Shown: positions 33,931 to 43,190 of the stretch, one piece after another | Numbering within the stretch: the stretch's first letter is position 1 | How the letters are laid out: each line of letters begins with the position of its first letter | Position numbers and translations under genes: made by a program | The notes under the pieces: generated by a model | What the model saw: the letters and a program-made list of their open reading frames with translations, nothing else | Database searches by the model: none | What the model was told of the DNA's origin: nothing | Assembly: GCF_005222815.1 (NCBI RefSeq) | Contig: NZ_STGB01000006.1 | Coordinates: 186,001 to 250,000 of the forward strand | DNA: 64,000 nucleotides | From: Roseomonas sp. AR75 | GTDB lineage: Bacteria; Pseudomonadota; Alphaproteobacteria; Acetobacterales; Acetobacteraceae | Reading direction: 5' to 3'

Positions 33931-34857
33931 ATGCGGCTGCTGGTTCTGGGGGCGGGGGCGCTCGGCGGCTATTTCGGCGGGCGTGCGCTGGAGCGGGGCC
34001 TGGAGGTGGTGTTCCTGGTGCGGCCGCGCCGCGCCGCGCAACTGGCGCGCGACGGGCTGCGCGTGGAGAGCCCGCTCGGCGACATCAGGCGCGCCGTGCA
34101 GACGGCGGAACGCGCAGGGCCGGGCTTCGACGCGGTGTTGCTCTCCTGCAAGGCCTATGACCTGGAGGACGCCATCGCCGCGATCCGCCCGGCGGTGGAG
34201 GCCGGCGCCTGCGTGCTGCCGGTGCTGAACGGGCTGGCCCATATGGACACGCTGAACGACGCCTTCGGCCCGGCCCAGATCTGGGGCGGGCTGGCGAAGT
34301 GCCAGGCGACGCTGGCCGCCGACGGCGTGGTGAAGCATCTCGGCGACTGGCGCTGGCTGACCTTCGGCGAACAGGATGGCCGCATGGATGGCCGCGCCGC
34401 GGCGCTGGCCGAAGCGCTCGGCAAGTCCAAGGGGCTGGAGGCCGAGGCCGTGCCGGACATCCAGCGGCGCATGTGGGAGAAGCTGGTGCATCTCGGCACC
34501 GTCGCGGCCGGCACGGTGCTGATGCGGGCCAATGTGGGCGAGATCGTTCGCGCGGGGGGGCGGGACTTCCTGCTGGCGCTGCTGGAGCGGAACGCGGCCA
34601 TCGCGGCGGCGCATGGGCATGCGATGACGCCGGCCTTCCTGGACAGCTACCGCGCGTTGTTCTCCGACCCCGCCAGCGCCTACACCGCCTCGATGCTGCG
34701 CGACCTGGAGGCGGGCGGGCGGACGGAAGCCGAGCACATCCTCGGTTACCTCGCCGAGGCGGCGCGCCGCGCGGGGGTGGAGGACACGCTGCACGCGATG
34801 GCGCTGCTGCATGCCCGGGCCTACGACCAGCGCCGCCAGGCCGGGCGGCTGGCCTGA
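33931..34857 (+). CDS. Ketopantoate reductase family protein (2-dehydropantoate 2-reductase)
   Basis: A 308-residue NADPH-dependent reductase of the PanE/ApbA family. The Rossmann motif is RLLVLGAGALGGYFGGRALE at the N-terminus. The catalytic region includes LLSCKAYDLEDAI (the conserved Lys) and LPVLNGLAHMDTL, and the C-terminal helical domain contains WEKLVHLGTVAAGTVLMRAN. It could make pantoate for coenzyme A, but paralogues acting on other 2-keto acids are common, so no symbol is given. GGGGAGGGG precedes the ATG. Confidence 0.88.
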   Translation: MRLLVLGAGALGGYFGGRALERGLEVVFLVRPRRAAQLARDGLRVESPLGDIRRAVQTAERAGPGFDAVLLSCKAYDLEDAIAAIRPAVEAGACVLPVLNGLAHMDTLNDAFGPAQIWGGLAKCQATLAADGVVKHLGDWRWLTFGEQDGRMDGRAAALAEALGKSKGLEAEAVPDIQRRMWEKLVHLGTVAAGTVLMRANVGEIVRAGGRDFLLALLERNAAIAAAHGHAMTPAFLDSYRALFSDPASAYTASMLRDLEAGGRTEAEHILGYLAEAARRAGVEDTLHAMALLHARAYDQRRQAGRLA

Positions 34858-34905
34858 TCCGGCCGTTCCCCCTATGGTCCCGGCGGCAAGGACCAGGGTT
34901 TGACC

Positions 34906-35130
34906 ATGCGTGACCAGCGACAGACCGGCTACACGCCCGTGCTGCTGCCCGGCGTGACGCCGGAGGAGACGATCACGGTGCAGGAGCGGAAGGTGGGCTG
35001 CGACGGCGGCGGCGGTGCGCTCGGCCATCCGCTGGTCTATCTGCGCATCGTGGACCAGCAGGTGACCTGCCCCTATTGCTCCCGCACCTTTGTGCTGGCC
35101 GAGGGCGCAGGTGACGAGCACGGACACTAG
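34906..35130 (+). CDS. Zinc-finger protein, zf-CHCC (NDUFS6-like)
   Basis: A 74-residue protein with the CHCC zinc site: Cys in KVGCDGGGGALGHPLVYL, His in GHP, and the CPYC pair in VTCPYCSRTFVLA. Related to the NDUFS6/NdufS6-like subunit or accessory factor of complex I in alphaproteobacteria. ATG 34906 is used; a TTG two codons earlier is possible. Its last 20 bases overlap the start of polA in another frame. Confidence 0.88.
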   Translation: MRDQRQTGYTPVLLPGVTPEETITVQERKVGCDGGGGALGHPLVYLRIVDQQVTCPYCSRTFVLAEGAGDEHGH

Positions 35131-37975
35131 CCCCGCCGCAGGCGGGACGGAGACGGCGCCGGAGGCCGGTGCGAACGGCAACGGCAATGGCCTTGGCCCG
35201 GTCGCGCCGGGGCAGAAGCGCCTGATCCTGGTGGATGGCTCGGGCTACATCTTCCGCGCCTTCCACGCCCTGCCGCCGATGACGCGGCCCGATGGCGTGC
35301 ATGTGAACGCCGTCTACGGCTTCACCCAGATGCTGGCGCAATTCCTGTCGAAGCATGCCGCGAGCCATATCGCCGTGGTGTTCGACAGCGCGCGCCTGAC
35401 CTTCCGCAACGACATCTACCCCGACTACAAGGCGCACCGGCCGGAGCCGCCGCCCGAGCTGATCCCGCAATTCGAGCTGATCCGCGAGGCGACCGAGGCG
35501 CTGGGCGTCTGCAAGGTGGAACAGCCGGGCTACGAGGCGGACGACATGATCGCCGCCTATGCCAAGGCCTTCGTGGCCGAAGGCGGCAGCGTCTCCATCG
35601 TGTCTTCCGACAAGGATTTGATGCAGCTGATCGGTCCCGGCGTGGAGATGCTCGACCCGATCAAGCAGAAGCCGATCCGCGAGCCGGAAGTGCTGGAGAA
35701 ATTCGGCGTGACGCCGGACAAGGTGGTGGAGGTGCAGGCGCTGGCCGGCGACAGCACCGACAACGTGCCGGGCGTGCCCGGCATTGGCGTGAAGACCGCG
35801 GCGCAGCTCATCACGGAGTATGGCGACCTCGAGACGCTGCTGGCCAATGCCGAGAAGATCAAGCAGCCGAAGCGGCGCGAGGCGTTGATCGCCAATGCCG
35901 AGAAGGCGCGCATCAGCCGCCGCTTGGTGCAGCTCGACGCTGACGCGCCGATGCCCATCGCGGTCGAGAAGATGGTCGCCCGCGCGCCGCAGGCGGCGAC
36001 GCTCGAAAAATTCCTGCGCGAGAATGGCTTCCGCAGCCTGCTCGCGCGGCTCGGCTTCGGCGACGGCGCGGGCACGGCGCGCGCGGTGCGCCACGCCGTC
36101 GCGGCCCCCGCCGCCCCCGCCGCCGCGCCGCAGGAGGCGCCCTTCGGGTCGTACGAGACGGTCACGACGATGGCGGCGCTGGAAGGCTGGATCGCCGCCG
36201 CGCGCACCGCCGGGGTCATCGGCTTCGACACCGAGACGGACGGGCTGAACTGCCTGCGCTGCAGCCTGGTCGGGCTTTCGCTCGCTGTTGCGCCGGGCAA
36301 GGCCTGCTACGTGCCGCTCGCGCACGAAGGCAGCGGCGACCTGATGGGCGAAGCGCGGCCGGATCAGCTGGACGCCGCGCAGGCGCTGGCCGCGCTGAAG
36401 CCGCTGCTGGAGGATCCTGCCGTCCTCAAGGTGCTGCACAACGCGAAATACGATTTGGAAGTGCTGTGCCGCGCGGAGAATGGCGGCATCGCCGTCTCCC
36501 CCGTGGATGACACGATGCTGATCTCCTACTCCATGGATGCCGGGCGCTGGGGCCAGGGCATGGACGAGCTGTCGCGCCAGCATCTCGGCCACCAGCCCGT
36601 CACCTTCGACAGCGTCACCGGCACCGGCCGCAACCGCATCCCCTTCAGCAAGGTGCCGCTCGACAAGGCGACCGCCTATGCCGCCGAGGATGCGGACGTC
36701 ACGTTGCGGCTGTGGCTGCTGCTGCGCCCGCGCCTGCGGGAGGCGAAGGCGCTGGCGCTCTATGAGCAGGTGGAGCGCCGCATGGTGCCGGTACTGCGCG
36801 ACATGGAGCTGCGCGGCATCAAGATCGACGCCGCCGAGCTCGCCCGCATCGGCGAGGATTTTTCCGGCAAGCTCGCGCAGTACGAGAAGCAGTTGCACGA
36901 GCTCGCCGGCCGCCCCTTCAATGTCGGCTCGCCGAAGCAACTCGGCGAGATCCTGTTCGACGAGATGAAGCTGCCGGGCGGGCGGCGCAGCAAGCTGACC
37001 GGCGCCTGGAGCACCGATGCCTCGGTGCTGGAGGAACTGGCCGCCAAGGGCGTGCAGATCGCCGAGGTCGCGATGTCGCACCGGCAGATCCAGAAGCTGA
37101 AATCCACCTATGTCGAGGCGCTGGCCCAGGCCGCGGATGCGCAGGGTCGCATCCACACCGACTACGCGATGGCCGTCACCACCACCGGCCGCCTCTCCTC
37201 CAACGATCCGAATCTGCAGAACATCCCGATCCGGACCGAGGAAGGTGCCCGCATCCGCGGCGCCTTCGTCGCCGATCCCGGGCATGTGCTGCTGTCGGCC
37301 GACTACAGCCAGATCGAGCTGCGAATCCTCGCGCATGTCGCGGACGTGCCGAGCTTGAAGCAGGCCTTCGCGCGCGGGGAGGACATCCATTCGCGCACCG
37401 CCGCCGACATCTTCCGGCTCGACCCCGCGCAGGTGGACAAGGAAGCCAGGCGACGGGCCAAGACGATCAATTTCGGCCTGATCTACGGCATGTCCGCCTT
37501 CGGCCTCGCGGCGCGGCTCGGCATTCCGCCGGGCGAGGCGCGCGCGATCATCGACGCCTATTTCGGCCAGTATCCCGGCGTGCGCGACGCGATGGAGCGC
37601 ATCAAGGAGGACGCCCGCACCCGCGGCTACGTCCAGACCCCGTTCGGCCGGAAGATCTGGATTGCCGATATCGGCGCGAAGGACCCCGCCCGCCGAGCCG
37701 GCGCGGAGCGTGCGGCGATCAACGCGCCCTTCCAGGGCGGCGCGGCCGAGATCATCAAGCGCGCCATGGTGCGCGTGCCGCATGCGCTGCGCGATGCGGG
37801 CCTGCATGCGCGCATGCTGCTGCAGGTGCATGACGAACTCGTCTTCGAGGTGCCGGAAGCCGAGGTGGAGGCGACTGCCGCCCTGGTGCGGCGCGTGATG
37901 GAGGAGGCGGCGACGCTCTCCGTGCCGCTCTCGGTCGAAGTGGGGCATGGCCGCTCCTGGGCGGAGGCGCATTGA
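35111..37975 (+). CDS. polA: DNA polymerase I
   Basis: Repair and Okazaki-fragment polymerase, 954 residues. The 5'-3' exonuclease covers about 35-325 (LILVDGSGYIFRAFHALPPM, VSSDKDLMQL, GVPGIGVKTAAQLI). The 3'-5' proofreading domain starts near 355 and keeps its DxE motif (VIGFDTETDGLN). The polymerase part holds DYSQIELRILAHVADV, RRAKTINFGLIYGMSAFGLA and VHDELVFEVPE near 905. The GTG start (35111) lies inside the zf-CHCC gene and adds a Gly/Asn-rich leader before the conserved domain. The stop overlaps the MFS start. Confidence 0.97.
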   Translation: MTSTDTSPAAGGTETAPEAGANGNGNGLGPVAPGQKRLILVDGSGYIFRAFHALPPMTRPDGVHVNAVYGFTQMLAQFLSKHAASHIAVVFDSARLTFRNDIYPDYKAHRPEPPPELIPQFELIREATEALGVCKVEQPGYEADDMIAAYAKAFVAEGGSVSIVSSDKDLMQLIGPGVEMLDPIKQKPIREPEVLEKFGVTPDKVVEVQALAGDSTDNVPGVPGIGVKTAAQLITEYGDLETLLANAEKIKQPKRREALIANAEKARISRRLVQLDADAPMPIAVEKMVARAPQAATLEKFLRENGFRSLLARLGFGDGAGTARAVRHAVAAPAAPAAAPQEAPFGSYETVTTMAALEGWIAAARTAGVIGFDTETDGLNCLRCSLVGLSLAVAPGKACYVPLAHEGSGDLMGEARPDQLDAAQALAALKPLLEDPAVLKVLHNAKYDLEVLCRAENGGIAVSPVDDTMLISYSMDAGRWGQGMDELSRQHLGHQPVTFDSVTGTGRNRIPFSKVPLDKATAYAAEDADVTLRLWLLLRPRLREAKALALYEQVERRMVPVLRDMELRGIKIDAAELARIGEDFSGKLAQYEKQLHELAGRPFNVGSPKQLGEILFDEMKLPGGRRSKLTGAWSTDASVLEELAAKGVQIAEVAMSHRQIQKLKSTYVEALAQAADAQGRIHTDYAMAVTTTGRLSSNDPNLQNIPIRTEEGARIRGAFVADPGHVLLSADYSQIELRILAHVADVPSLKQAFARGEDIHSRTAADIFRLDPAQVDKEARRRAKTINFGLIYGMSAFGLAARLGIPPGEARAIIDAYFGQYPGVRDAMERIKEDARTRGYVQTPFGRKIWIADIGAKDPARRAGAERAAINAPFQGGAAEIIKRAMVRVPHALRDAGLHARMLLQVHDELVFEVPEAEVEATAALVRRVMEEAATLSVPLSVEVGHGRSWAEAH

Positions 37976-39171
37976 GCATCGCCACGGCGCCGCCGGAGGC
38001 CGCCGCAAGCTGGACGCCGGCCGAGCGCCGCCTGCTCGGCGCGGTCTCCGCCGCGCATGCGCAGAGCCATATCCACATGCTGGTCTTCCCGCCGCTGTTC
38101 CCGCTGCTGCGGGACCAGCTGGGCGTCGGCTTCCTGGAGCTTGGCCTCGTGGTCACCGTGTTCAGCGTGGTCTCCGCTCTGACCCAGGCGCCCGTGGGAT
38201 TCATGGTGGACCGCCTCGGGCCGCGGCGGGTGCTGACGGCGGGGCTCGTCACCGGCGGCATTGCCTTCACCAGCTTCGCGCTGTTCGGCGGCTATGGCTG
38301 GATGATCCTGGCGGGCGCGATCGCGGGCCTGGCGAATGCCACCTTCCATCCTGCCGACTACGCGCTGCTGAATGGCGGCATCGGCGGCGCGCGCATGGGG
38401 CGCGCCTTCTCGCTGCACACCTTCGCCGGCTATGCCGGTGGCGCGGCGGCGCCGATGCTGATGCTGGGCCTGGCCGCGGCCTTCGGCGTGCAGGGCGCGG
38501 TGCTGGGCGCGGGGCTGATGGCCTTCGCCGCGGCGGCGATCGTCTGGCTGGCCTGTCCGCGCGACGTGAAGCCCGCGCGCGCAAGGCCGGGCGAGGGCAA
38601 GCCTGCCCGCGTGCTGTCGCCGGCGATCCTTGGCCTGACCGTTTTCTTCGTGCTGATCGCGCTGTCCATCGGCGGCACCAATGGCTTCGCGGTGGCGGCG
38701 CTGGTGGCAGGGCATGGCCTGTCGCTGACGATGGCGAGTGCGGCGCTGACGGCGCTGCTCGTCGGCAGTGCGACGGGCGTGCTGCTGGGCGGGCGGCTCG
38801 CCGACCGGTCGAGCCGGCACGGGCTGGTGGCCGCGGCGGGCTTCGCGGGTGCGGCGGTGGCGACGCTGGCCGTGGCGCTGCTGCCGTTGCCGGGCGTGCT
38901 GATCGTGGTGCTGCTCGGTGCCTCCGGCATCCTCAGCGGGCTCTGCATGCCGTCCCGCGACATGATGGTCCGCGCCGCCGCGCCGCCAGGCCAGGCGGGC
39001 GCCACCTTCGGCATCGTCTCCACCGGCTTCAACATCGGCGGGATGATCGCGCCGATCCTGTTCGGCTGGCTGATGGATGCGGGGCAGCCGAACGCGGTGT
39101 TCCTTCTGGGCGCCGTGTTCATGGTGATCACCGCGCTGGCGGCCGCGCTTCCGGAACTGCGGCGGCGGTAG
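37972..39171 (+). CDS. MFS exporter, fosmidomycin-resistance-like
   Basis: A 399-residue major facilitator. Twelve hydrophobic segments; motifs include VSAAHAQSHIHMLVFPPLFP in segment 1, QAPVGFMVDRLGPRRVLTAG (motif A) and ANATFHPADYALLNGGI, which is typical of the Fsr/YfnC-like branch. The start is TTG 37972, overlapping the polA stop (TTGA), with GGAGG five bases upstream inside polA. Substrate unknown. Converges with the DUF2237 gene one base away. Confidence 0.88.
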   Translation: MSIATAPPEAAASWTPAERRLLGAVSAAHAQSHIHMLVFPPLFPLLRDQLGVGFLELGLVVTVFSVVSALTQAPVGFMVDRLGPRRVLTAGLVTGGIAFTSFALFGGYGWMILAGAIAGLANATFHPADYALLNGGIGGARMGRAFSLHTFAGYAGGAAAPMLMLGLAAAFGVQGAVLGAGLMAFAAAAIVWLACPRDVKPARARPGEGKPARVLSPAILGLTVFFVLIALSIGGTNGFAVAALVAGHGLSLTMASAALTALLVGSATGVLLGGRLADRSSRHGLVAAAGFAGAAVATLAVALLPLPGVLIVVLLGASGILSGLCMPSRDMMVRAAAPPGQAGATFGIVSTGFNIGGMIAPILFGWLMDAGQPNAVFLLGAVFMVITALAAALPELRRR

Positions 39172-39172
39172 G

Positions 39173-39586
39173 CTACGCGTCCAGCGCGTGCGCCTTCAGG
39201 TGGTCCAGGGCGACCACGGCCAGCGCCGCGACATGGGTGGCTTCCAGCAGCACGGGCGGCGCGACATTCGCCAGCCGCGCTTCCTCCCACCGCGCGGCAC
39301 AGAGGCACCAGCGGTCACCTGGCTTGAGGCCGGCGAAGCCGTATTCCGGCATCGGCGTGGAGAGGTCGTTGCCGCGCGCCCGGCTGAAGTCCAGGAACTC
39401 GGCTGTCACCTGCGCGCAGACCACATGCAGGCCGAGGTCATGCGGCCCGGTGTTGCAGCAGCCGTCGCGGAAGAAGCCGGTCAGCGGCACGACCGAGCAG
39501 GGCAGCAGGGTGCCGCCGAGCACATTCTTCGCCGGCGCCGGGCCTTCGCCGCGTCCGCCGCGGCGCTGCGTGTCATCGAGGGGCAT
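39173..39586 (-). CDS. DUF2237 family protein
   Basis: A 137-residue protein that is almost entirely one DUF2237 domain. Recognisable blocks are NVLGGTLLPCSVVPLTGFFR, DGCCNTGPHDLGLHVVCAQV, EFLDFSRARGNDLSTPMPEY and LKPGDRWCLCAARWEEA. Conserved Cys pairs and His suggest a metal or redox site, but no function is known. It begins one base after the stop of the coiled-coil gene and is cotranscribed with it. Confidence 0.9.
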   Translation of the reverse strand: MPLDDTQRRGGRGEGPAPAKNVLGGTLLPCSVVPLTGFFRDGCCNTGPHDLGLHVVCAQVTAEFLDFSRARGNDLSTPMPEYGFAGLKPGDRWCLCAARWEEARLANVAPPVLLEATHVAALAVVALDHLKAHALDA

Positions 39587-39587
39587 G

Positions 39588-39791
39588 TCAGGCCTCGATC
39601 AGCCCGAGGTGGCGCTTCACCTGCTCCATGTCGCCGCCGATGCGGTCAACGCGGCGCGACAGGCTGGCATATTGCGATTCGAGGATGCCCAGCCGCTCCT
39701 TGACCTCGGCGAGGTCAGCGCGGATCTCGCCCTGCTCCGCGCGAATGGCGCGGAGCAGCTCCAGAATCAGATCGGCGCGGCTGTCGCTCAT
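39588..39791 (-). CDS. Small coiled-coil protein
   Basis: A 67-residue soluble protein forming one continuous helix with a heptad pattern (ILELLRAIRAEQGEIRADLA, EVKERLGILESQYASLSRRV). Likely an oligomeric coiled coil. No family function known. It stands between pckA and DUF2237; pckA ends 46 bases beyond its start on the same strand, so it may belong to a pckA-led transcript. Confidence 0.75.
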   Translation of the reverse strand: MSDSRADLILELLRAIRAEQGEIRADLAEVKERLGILESQYASLSRRVDRIGGDMEQVKRHLGLIEA

Positions 39792-39837
39792 GGCCGGAAG
39801 ATAGGCGCGGCGGTCTCGCCGCGCCAGAAGCTTCGGC

Positions 39838-41433
39838 TCACGCCGCCGCGCGGATCGCGGCGGCCTTCACATCCTCGCCGACGGCGCCGGCGAAGCTCTC
39901 GAAGTTCGCCTCGAACAGGCTCACCAGGTGCTTCGCCTGCTTGTCATAGGCGTCCTTGTCCGCCCAGCTGTCGCGCGGGTTCAGCACGTTCGCGGGGATG
40001 CCCGGCACGGACTTCGGCATCATCAGGCCGAAGAAGGGATCGCGCACGAATTCCACCTGCGCCAGCGAGCCATCGAGCGCGGCGCGCAGCAGCGCGCGCG
40101 TGTGCTGGATGCTCATCCGCTTGCCGGTGCCATAGGCGCCGCCGGTCCAGCCGGTGTTCACCAGCCAGACCTGCGCGTTGTCCTGCTTGATGCGCTGCTC
40201 CAGCATCCGGCCGTACACCTCCGGATGGCGCGGCAGGAAGGGGGCGCCGAAGCAGGTGGAGAAGGTCGCCTGCGGCTCCTTGCCCAGACCCTTCTCGGTG
40301 CCCGCCACGCGCGCGGTGTAGCCCGACAGGAAGTGGTACATCGCCTGCGCCGGCGTCAGCTTCGCGATCGGCGGCAGCACGCCGAAGGCGTCGGCGGTCA
40401 GCATCACCACGTTCTTCGGCTTGCCCGCCATCCCGCCGGCGACGGTGTTGGGGATGAACTCGATCGGATAGCAGGACCGCGTATTCTCGGTCAGGCCGTT
40501 GTCGTCGAGGTCGAGGCTGCCGTAGTCGTCGCCCACCACATTCTCCAGCACCGCGCCGAAGCGATGGGTGGCGTCCCAGATCTGCGGCTCGGCCTCGCGC
40601 GAAAGCTTGATGACCTTGGCGTAGCAGCCGCCTTCGAAGTTGAAGATGCCCGCGTCCGACCAGCCATGCTCGTCATCGCCGATCAGCGCGCGCTCGGGGT
40701 CGCTGCTGAGCGTGGTCTTGCCGGTGCCGGACAGACCGAAGAACAGCGCGGAATCGCCGGCCTTGCCGACATTGGCGCTGCAATGCATCGGCAGCACGCC
40801 ACGATCCGGCAGGATCCAGTTCATCACCGTGAAGATCGACTTCTTGATCTCGCCGGCATAGCTGGTGCCGGCGATGCAGATGGTGCGCGCGGCGAAGCTC
40901 AGCGCGATGCAGGTGCCGGTGCGGCAGCCGATCTCGGCCGGGTCGGCCTCGAATTCCGGCGCGTGCAGGATCACGTAGTCCGGCTTGAAGGAGGCCAGTT
41001 CCTCCCGCGCGGGGCGGATGAACATGTTGCGCGCGAACAGCGCGTGCCAGGCATTGGTCGTGACCAGGCGCACGCGGATGCGATGCGCGGGATCGGCGCC
41101 GGCGTAGAGATCCTGGGTGAAGAGCTCCGGCTTCTGGCCGAGCCAATCGCGCACCTGGCTGGTGAACTTCGCGAAATTGGCCGGTGGCATCGGCCGGTTC
41201 ACCTTGCCCCACCAGACCGCGTCATGCACCTCCGGGTCGTCCACCACGAACTTGTCCTGCACCGAGCGTCCGGTGTGCTGCCCCGTGACCGCCATGAAGG
41301 CACCATCCGCGGAAAGCCGGCCTTCGCCCCGGCGCAGCGCATGGGCGTAGAGCCCGTTGGCAGTCAGATTGGCGTGAATATCCGCCGGGCCGGCGACGCC
41401 GGTCCCCGCGAGCGCTGCATCAGCGGACGTCAT
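39838..41433 (-). CDS. pckA: Phosphoenolpyruvate carboxykinase (ATP)
   Basis: Converts oxaloacetate and ATP to PEP, the first step of gluconeogenesis. 531 residues, normal length. The kinase-specific P-loop GLSGTGKTTLSSDPERALIG lies near residue 230, preceded by PMHCSANVGKAGDSALFF; the metal site HGWSDAGIFNFEGGCYAK follows. The start MTSADAALAG is used. In alphaproteobacteria pckA is typically next to the chvI-chvG two-component genes, as here, where a HugZ-like gene sits between them. Confidence 0.97.
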   Translation of the reverse strand: MTSADAALAGTGVAGPADIHANLTANGLYAHALRRGEGRLSADGAFMAVTGQHTGRSVQDKFVVDDPEVHDAVWWGKVNRPMPPANFAKFTSQVRDWLGQKPELFTQDLYAGADPAHRIRVRLVTTNAWHALFARNMFIRPAREELASFKPDYVILHAPEFEADPAEIGCRTGTCIALSFAARTICIAGTSYAGEIKKSIFTVMNWILPDRGVLPMHCSANVGKAGDSALFFGLSGTGKTTLSSDPERALIGDDEHGWSDAGIFNFEGGCYAKVIKLSREAEPQIWDATHRFGAVLENVVGDDYGSLDLDDNGLTENTRSCYPIEFIPNTVAGGMAGKPKNVVMLTADAFGVLPPIAKLTPAQAMYHFLSGYTARVAGTEKGLGKEPQATFSTCFGAPFLPRHPEVYGRMLEQRIKQDNAQVWLVNTGWTGGAYGTGKRMSIQHTRALLRAALDGSLAQVEFVRDPFFGLMMPKSVPGIPANVLNPRDSWADKDAYDKQAKHLVSLFEANFESFAGAVGEDVKAAAIRAAA

Positions 41434-41525
41434 CAAGTGCCTCCACAGGGATGCGCGGACCGGGCGGGCGGGCGTCGAGCCGGTATCACCGCGCAATATC
41501 CACCCTTTGATGGGTGACTGCGGCG

Positions 41526-41554
41526 AAATTACGCCAGCTAAGCGATTGTGACAA
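41526..41554 (-). promoter_or_regulatory. Possible sigma70 promoter of pckA
   Basis: Minus strand TTGTCA (41554-41549), 17-base spacer, TAATTT (41531-41526). It is the only good candidate in the 135 bases before pckA, about 95 bases upstream of the ATG. A CACCC/GGGTG dyad (41501-41516) lies in the presumed leader. Confidence 0.45.
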
Positions 41555-41568
41555 CGCGAACCGGCTGG

Positions 41569-42312
41569 TTACTCGCCTGACAAGCGCTTGTTCAGGGTGC
41601 TTCGCGCATCGCGGGTGGCGCGCACCAGTTCCACACGTGCGCCATTCGCGTCCTCGATCGGCGCGGACCAGCACAGGCGCAGCACGCGCTGCTCCAGTGC
41701 CAGGTCGCAACCATCGCTGTCCACCGCCGTCATCCGCCATGCGCCGGCCTCGCCGCCCAGCAGACCTTGCGCGATCGCGGCCACCGCATCGGCGTGGTCG
41801 GCGTTCATGTGCTCCAGGATGCCGGACTCGGCCTCCGACACCGCTGCCACGGCCTCCGGCTTCGGCAGCAGGTCGGACAGCTTCAGCCGCGTGGCGCGGG
41901 CGAAGCCGCCGACCAGCAGCGCCCCGCCCGGCTTGACCCGCCACAGCGCGAAATCGCCGAAATCGGCGTAGAGCGCCGCATAGGGATGCCGGGCGAGCCA
42001 GCGCGCCTTCAGCGCCGGCGCCTCGGCCTCCGGCACCGGCTCCGCCAGGCCGCTCAGCGTGACGCGGGGCGCGGTCTGCGGGTTCGGCCCCTCCGGCGCG
42101 CCGGTGAACAGCAAGGCGCAGCGCGGCTCCGTGCGCAGGTGCCGCGTATGTTCCGAAAGGCTCGACAGCAGCATCAGGGGCGAGAGATCCGGCGCGGTGG
42201 CCGGCGTGACCAGGCTGGCGAAGGGCTGCCCTTCCGCGCTGGTGGCGAGCGTCGCGGAAATCGCGCCGCGGATCAGCCGCCGCGCCTCGAAGCCAAGCCC
42301 TTCCGTCGCCAT
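41569..42312 (-). CDS. HugZ-like flavin-reductase-fold protein with DUF2470 domain
   Basis: A 247-residue protein. Residues 1-150 have the pyridoxamine-phosphate-oxidase/split-barrel fold (RRLIRGAISATLATSAEGQP and FASLVTPATAPDLSPLMLLS). The C-terminal DUF2470 domain starts with GILEHMNADHADAVAAIAQG near residue 165. Proteins of this type include heme-degrading HugZ and the glutamyl-tRNA reductase-binding group; whether this one acts on heme is unknown. Divergent from chvI, upstream of pckA on the same strand. Confidence 0.85.
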   Translation of the reverse strand: MATEGLGFEARRLIRGAISATLATSAEGQPFASLVTPATAPDLSPLMLLSSLSEHTRHLRTEPRCALLFTGAPEGPNPQTAPRVTLSGLAEPVPEAEAPALKARWLARHPYAALYADFGDFALWRVKPGGALLVGGFARATRLKLSDLLPKPEAVAAVSEAESGILEHMNADHADAVAAIAQGLLGGEAGAWRMTAVDSDGCDLALEQRVLRLCWSAPIEDANGARVELVRATRDARSTLNKRLSGE

Positions 42313-42425
42313 ATCGTATCCCGCTGCCCGACCCGTCTTTGCCACAATCCGGCGCCAGATTGCGCACCGAGCATCGCCGCGGCGCGGCCATCCGTCGCCC
42401 CGCACATGCCCCAGGAGCATAGACC

Positions 42426-43127
<702 letters not shown>

Positions 43128-43128
43128 T

Positions 43129-43147
43129 CCCGGCCCTTCTGGCCGGG
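43129..43147 (+). repeat. Intercistronic hairpin between chvI and chvG
   Basis: CCCGGCC, CTTCT, GGCCGGG starts one base after the chvI stop codon. No T-run follows. It may stabilise the chvI end of the message or reduce read-through into chvG. Confidence 0.5.
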
Positions 43148-43190
43148 GCACCGATCCGCTAGCCTTGAGACGGAACGGATACGGGCCCGG

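Noticed and set aside
34973..38008. A 1011-codon open frame opposite polA
   Set aside because: Antisense shadow of polA; composition unlike a protein, no start or ribosome site of note.
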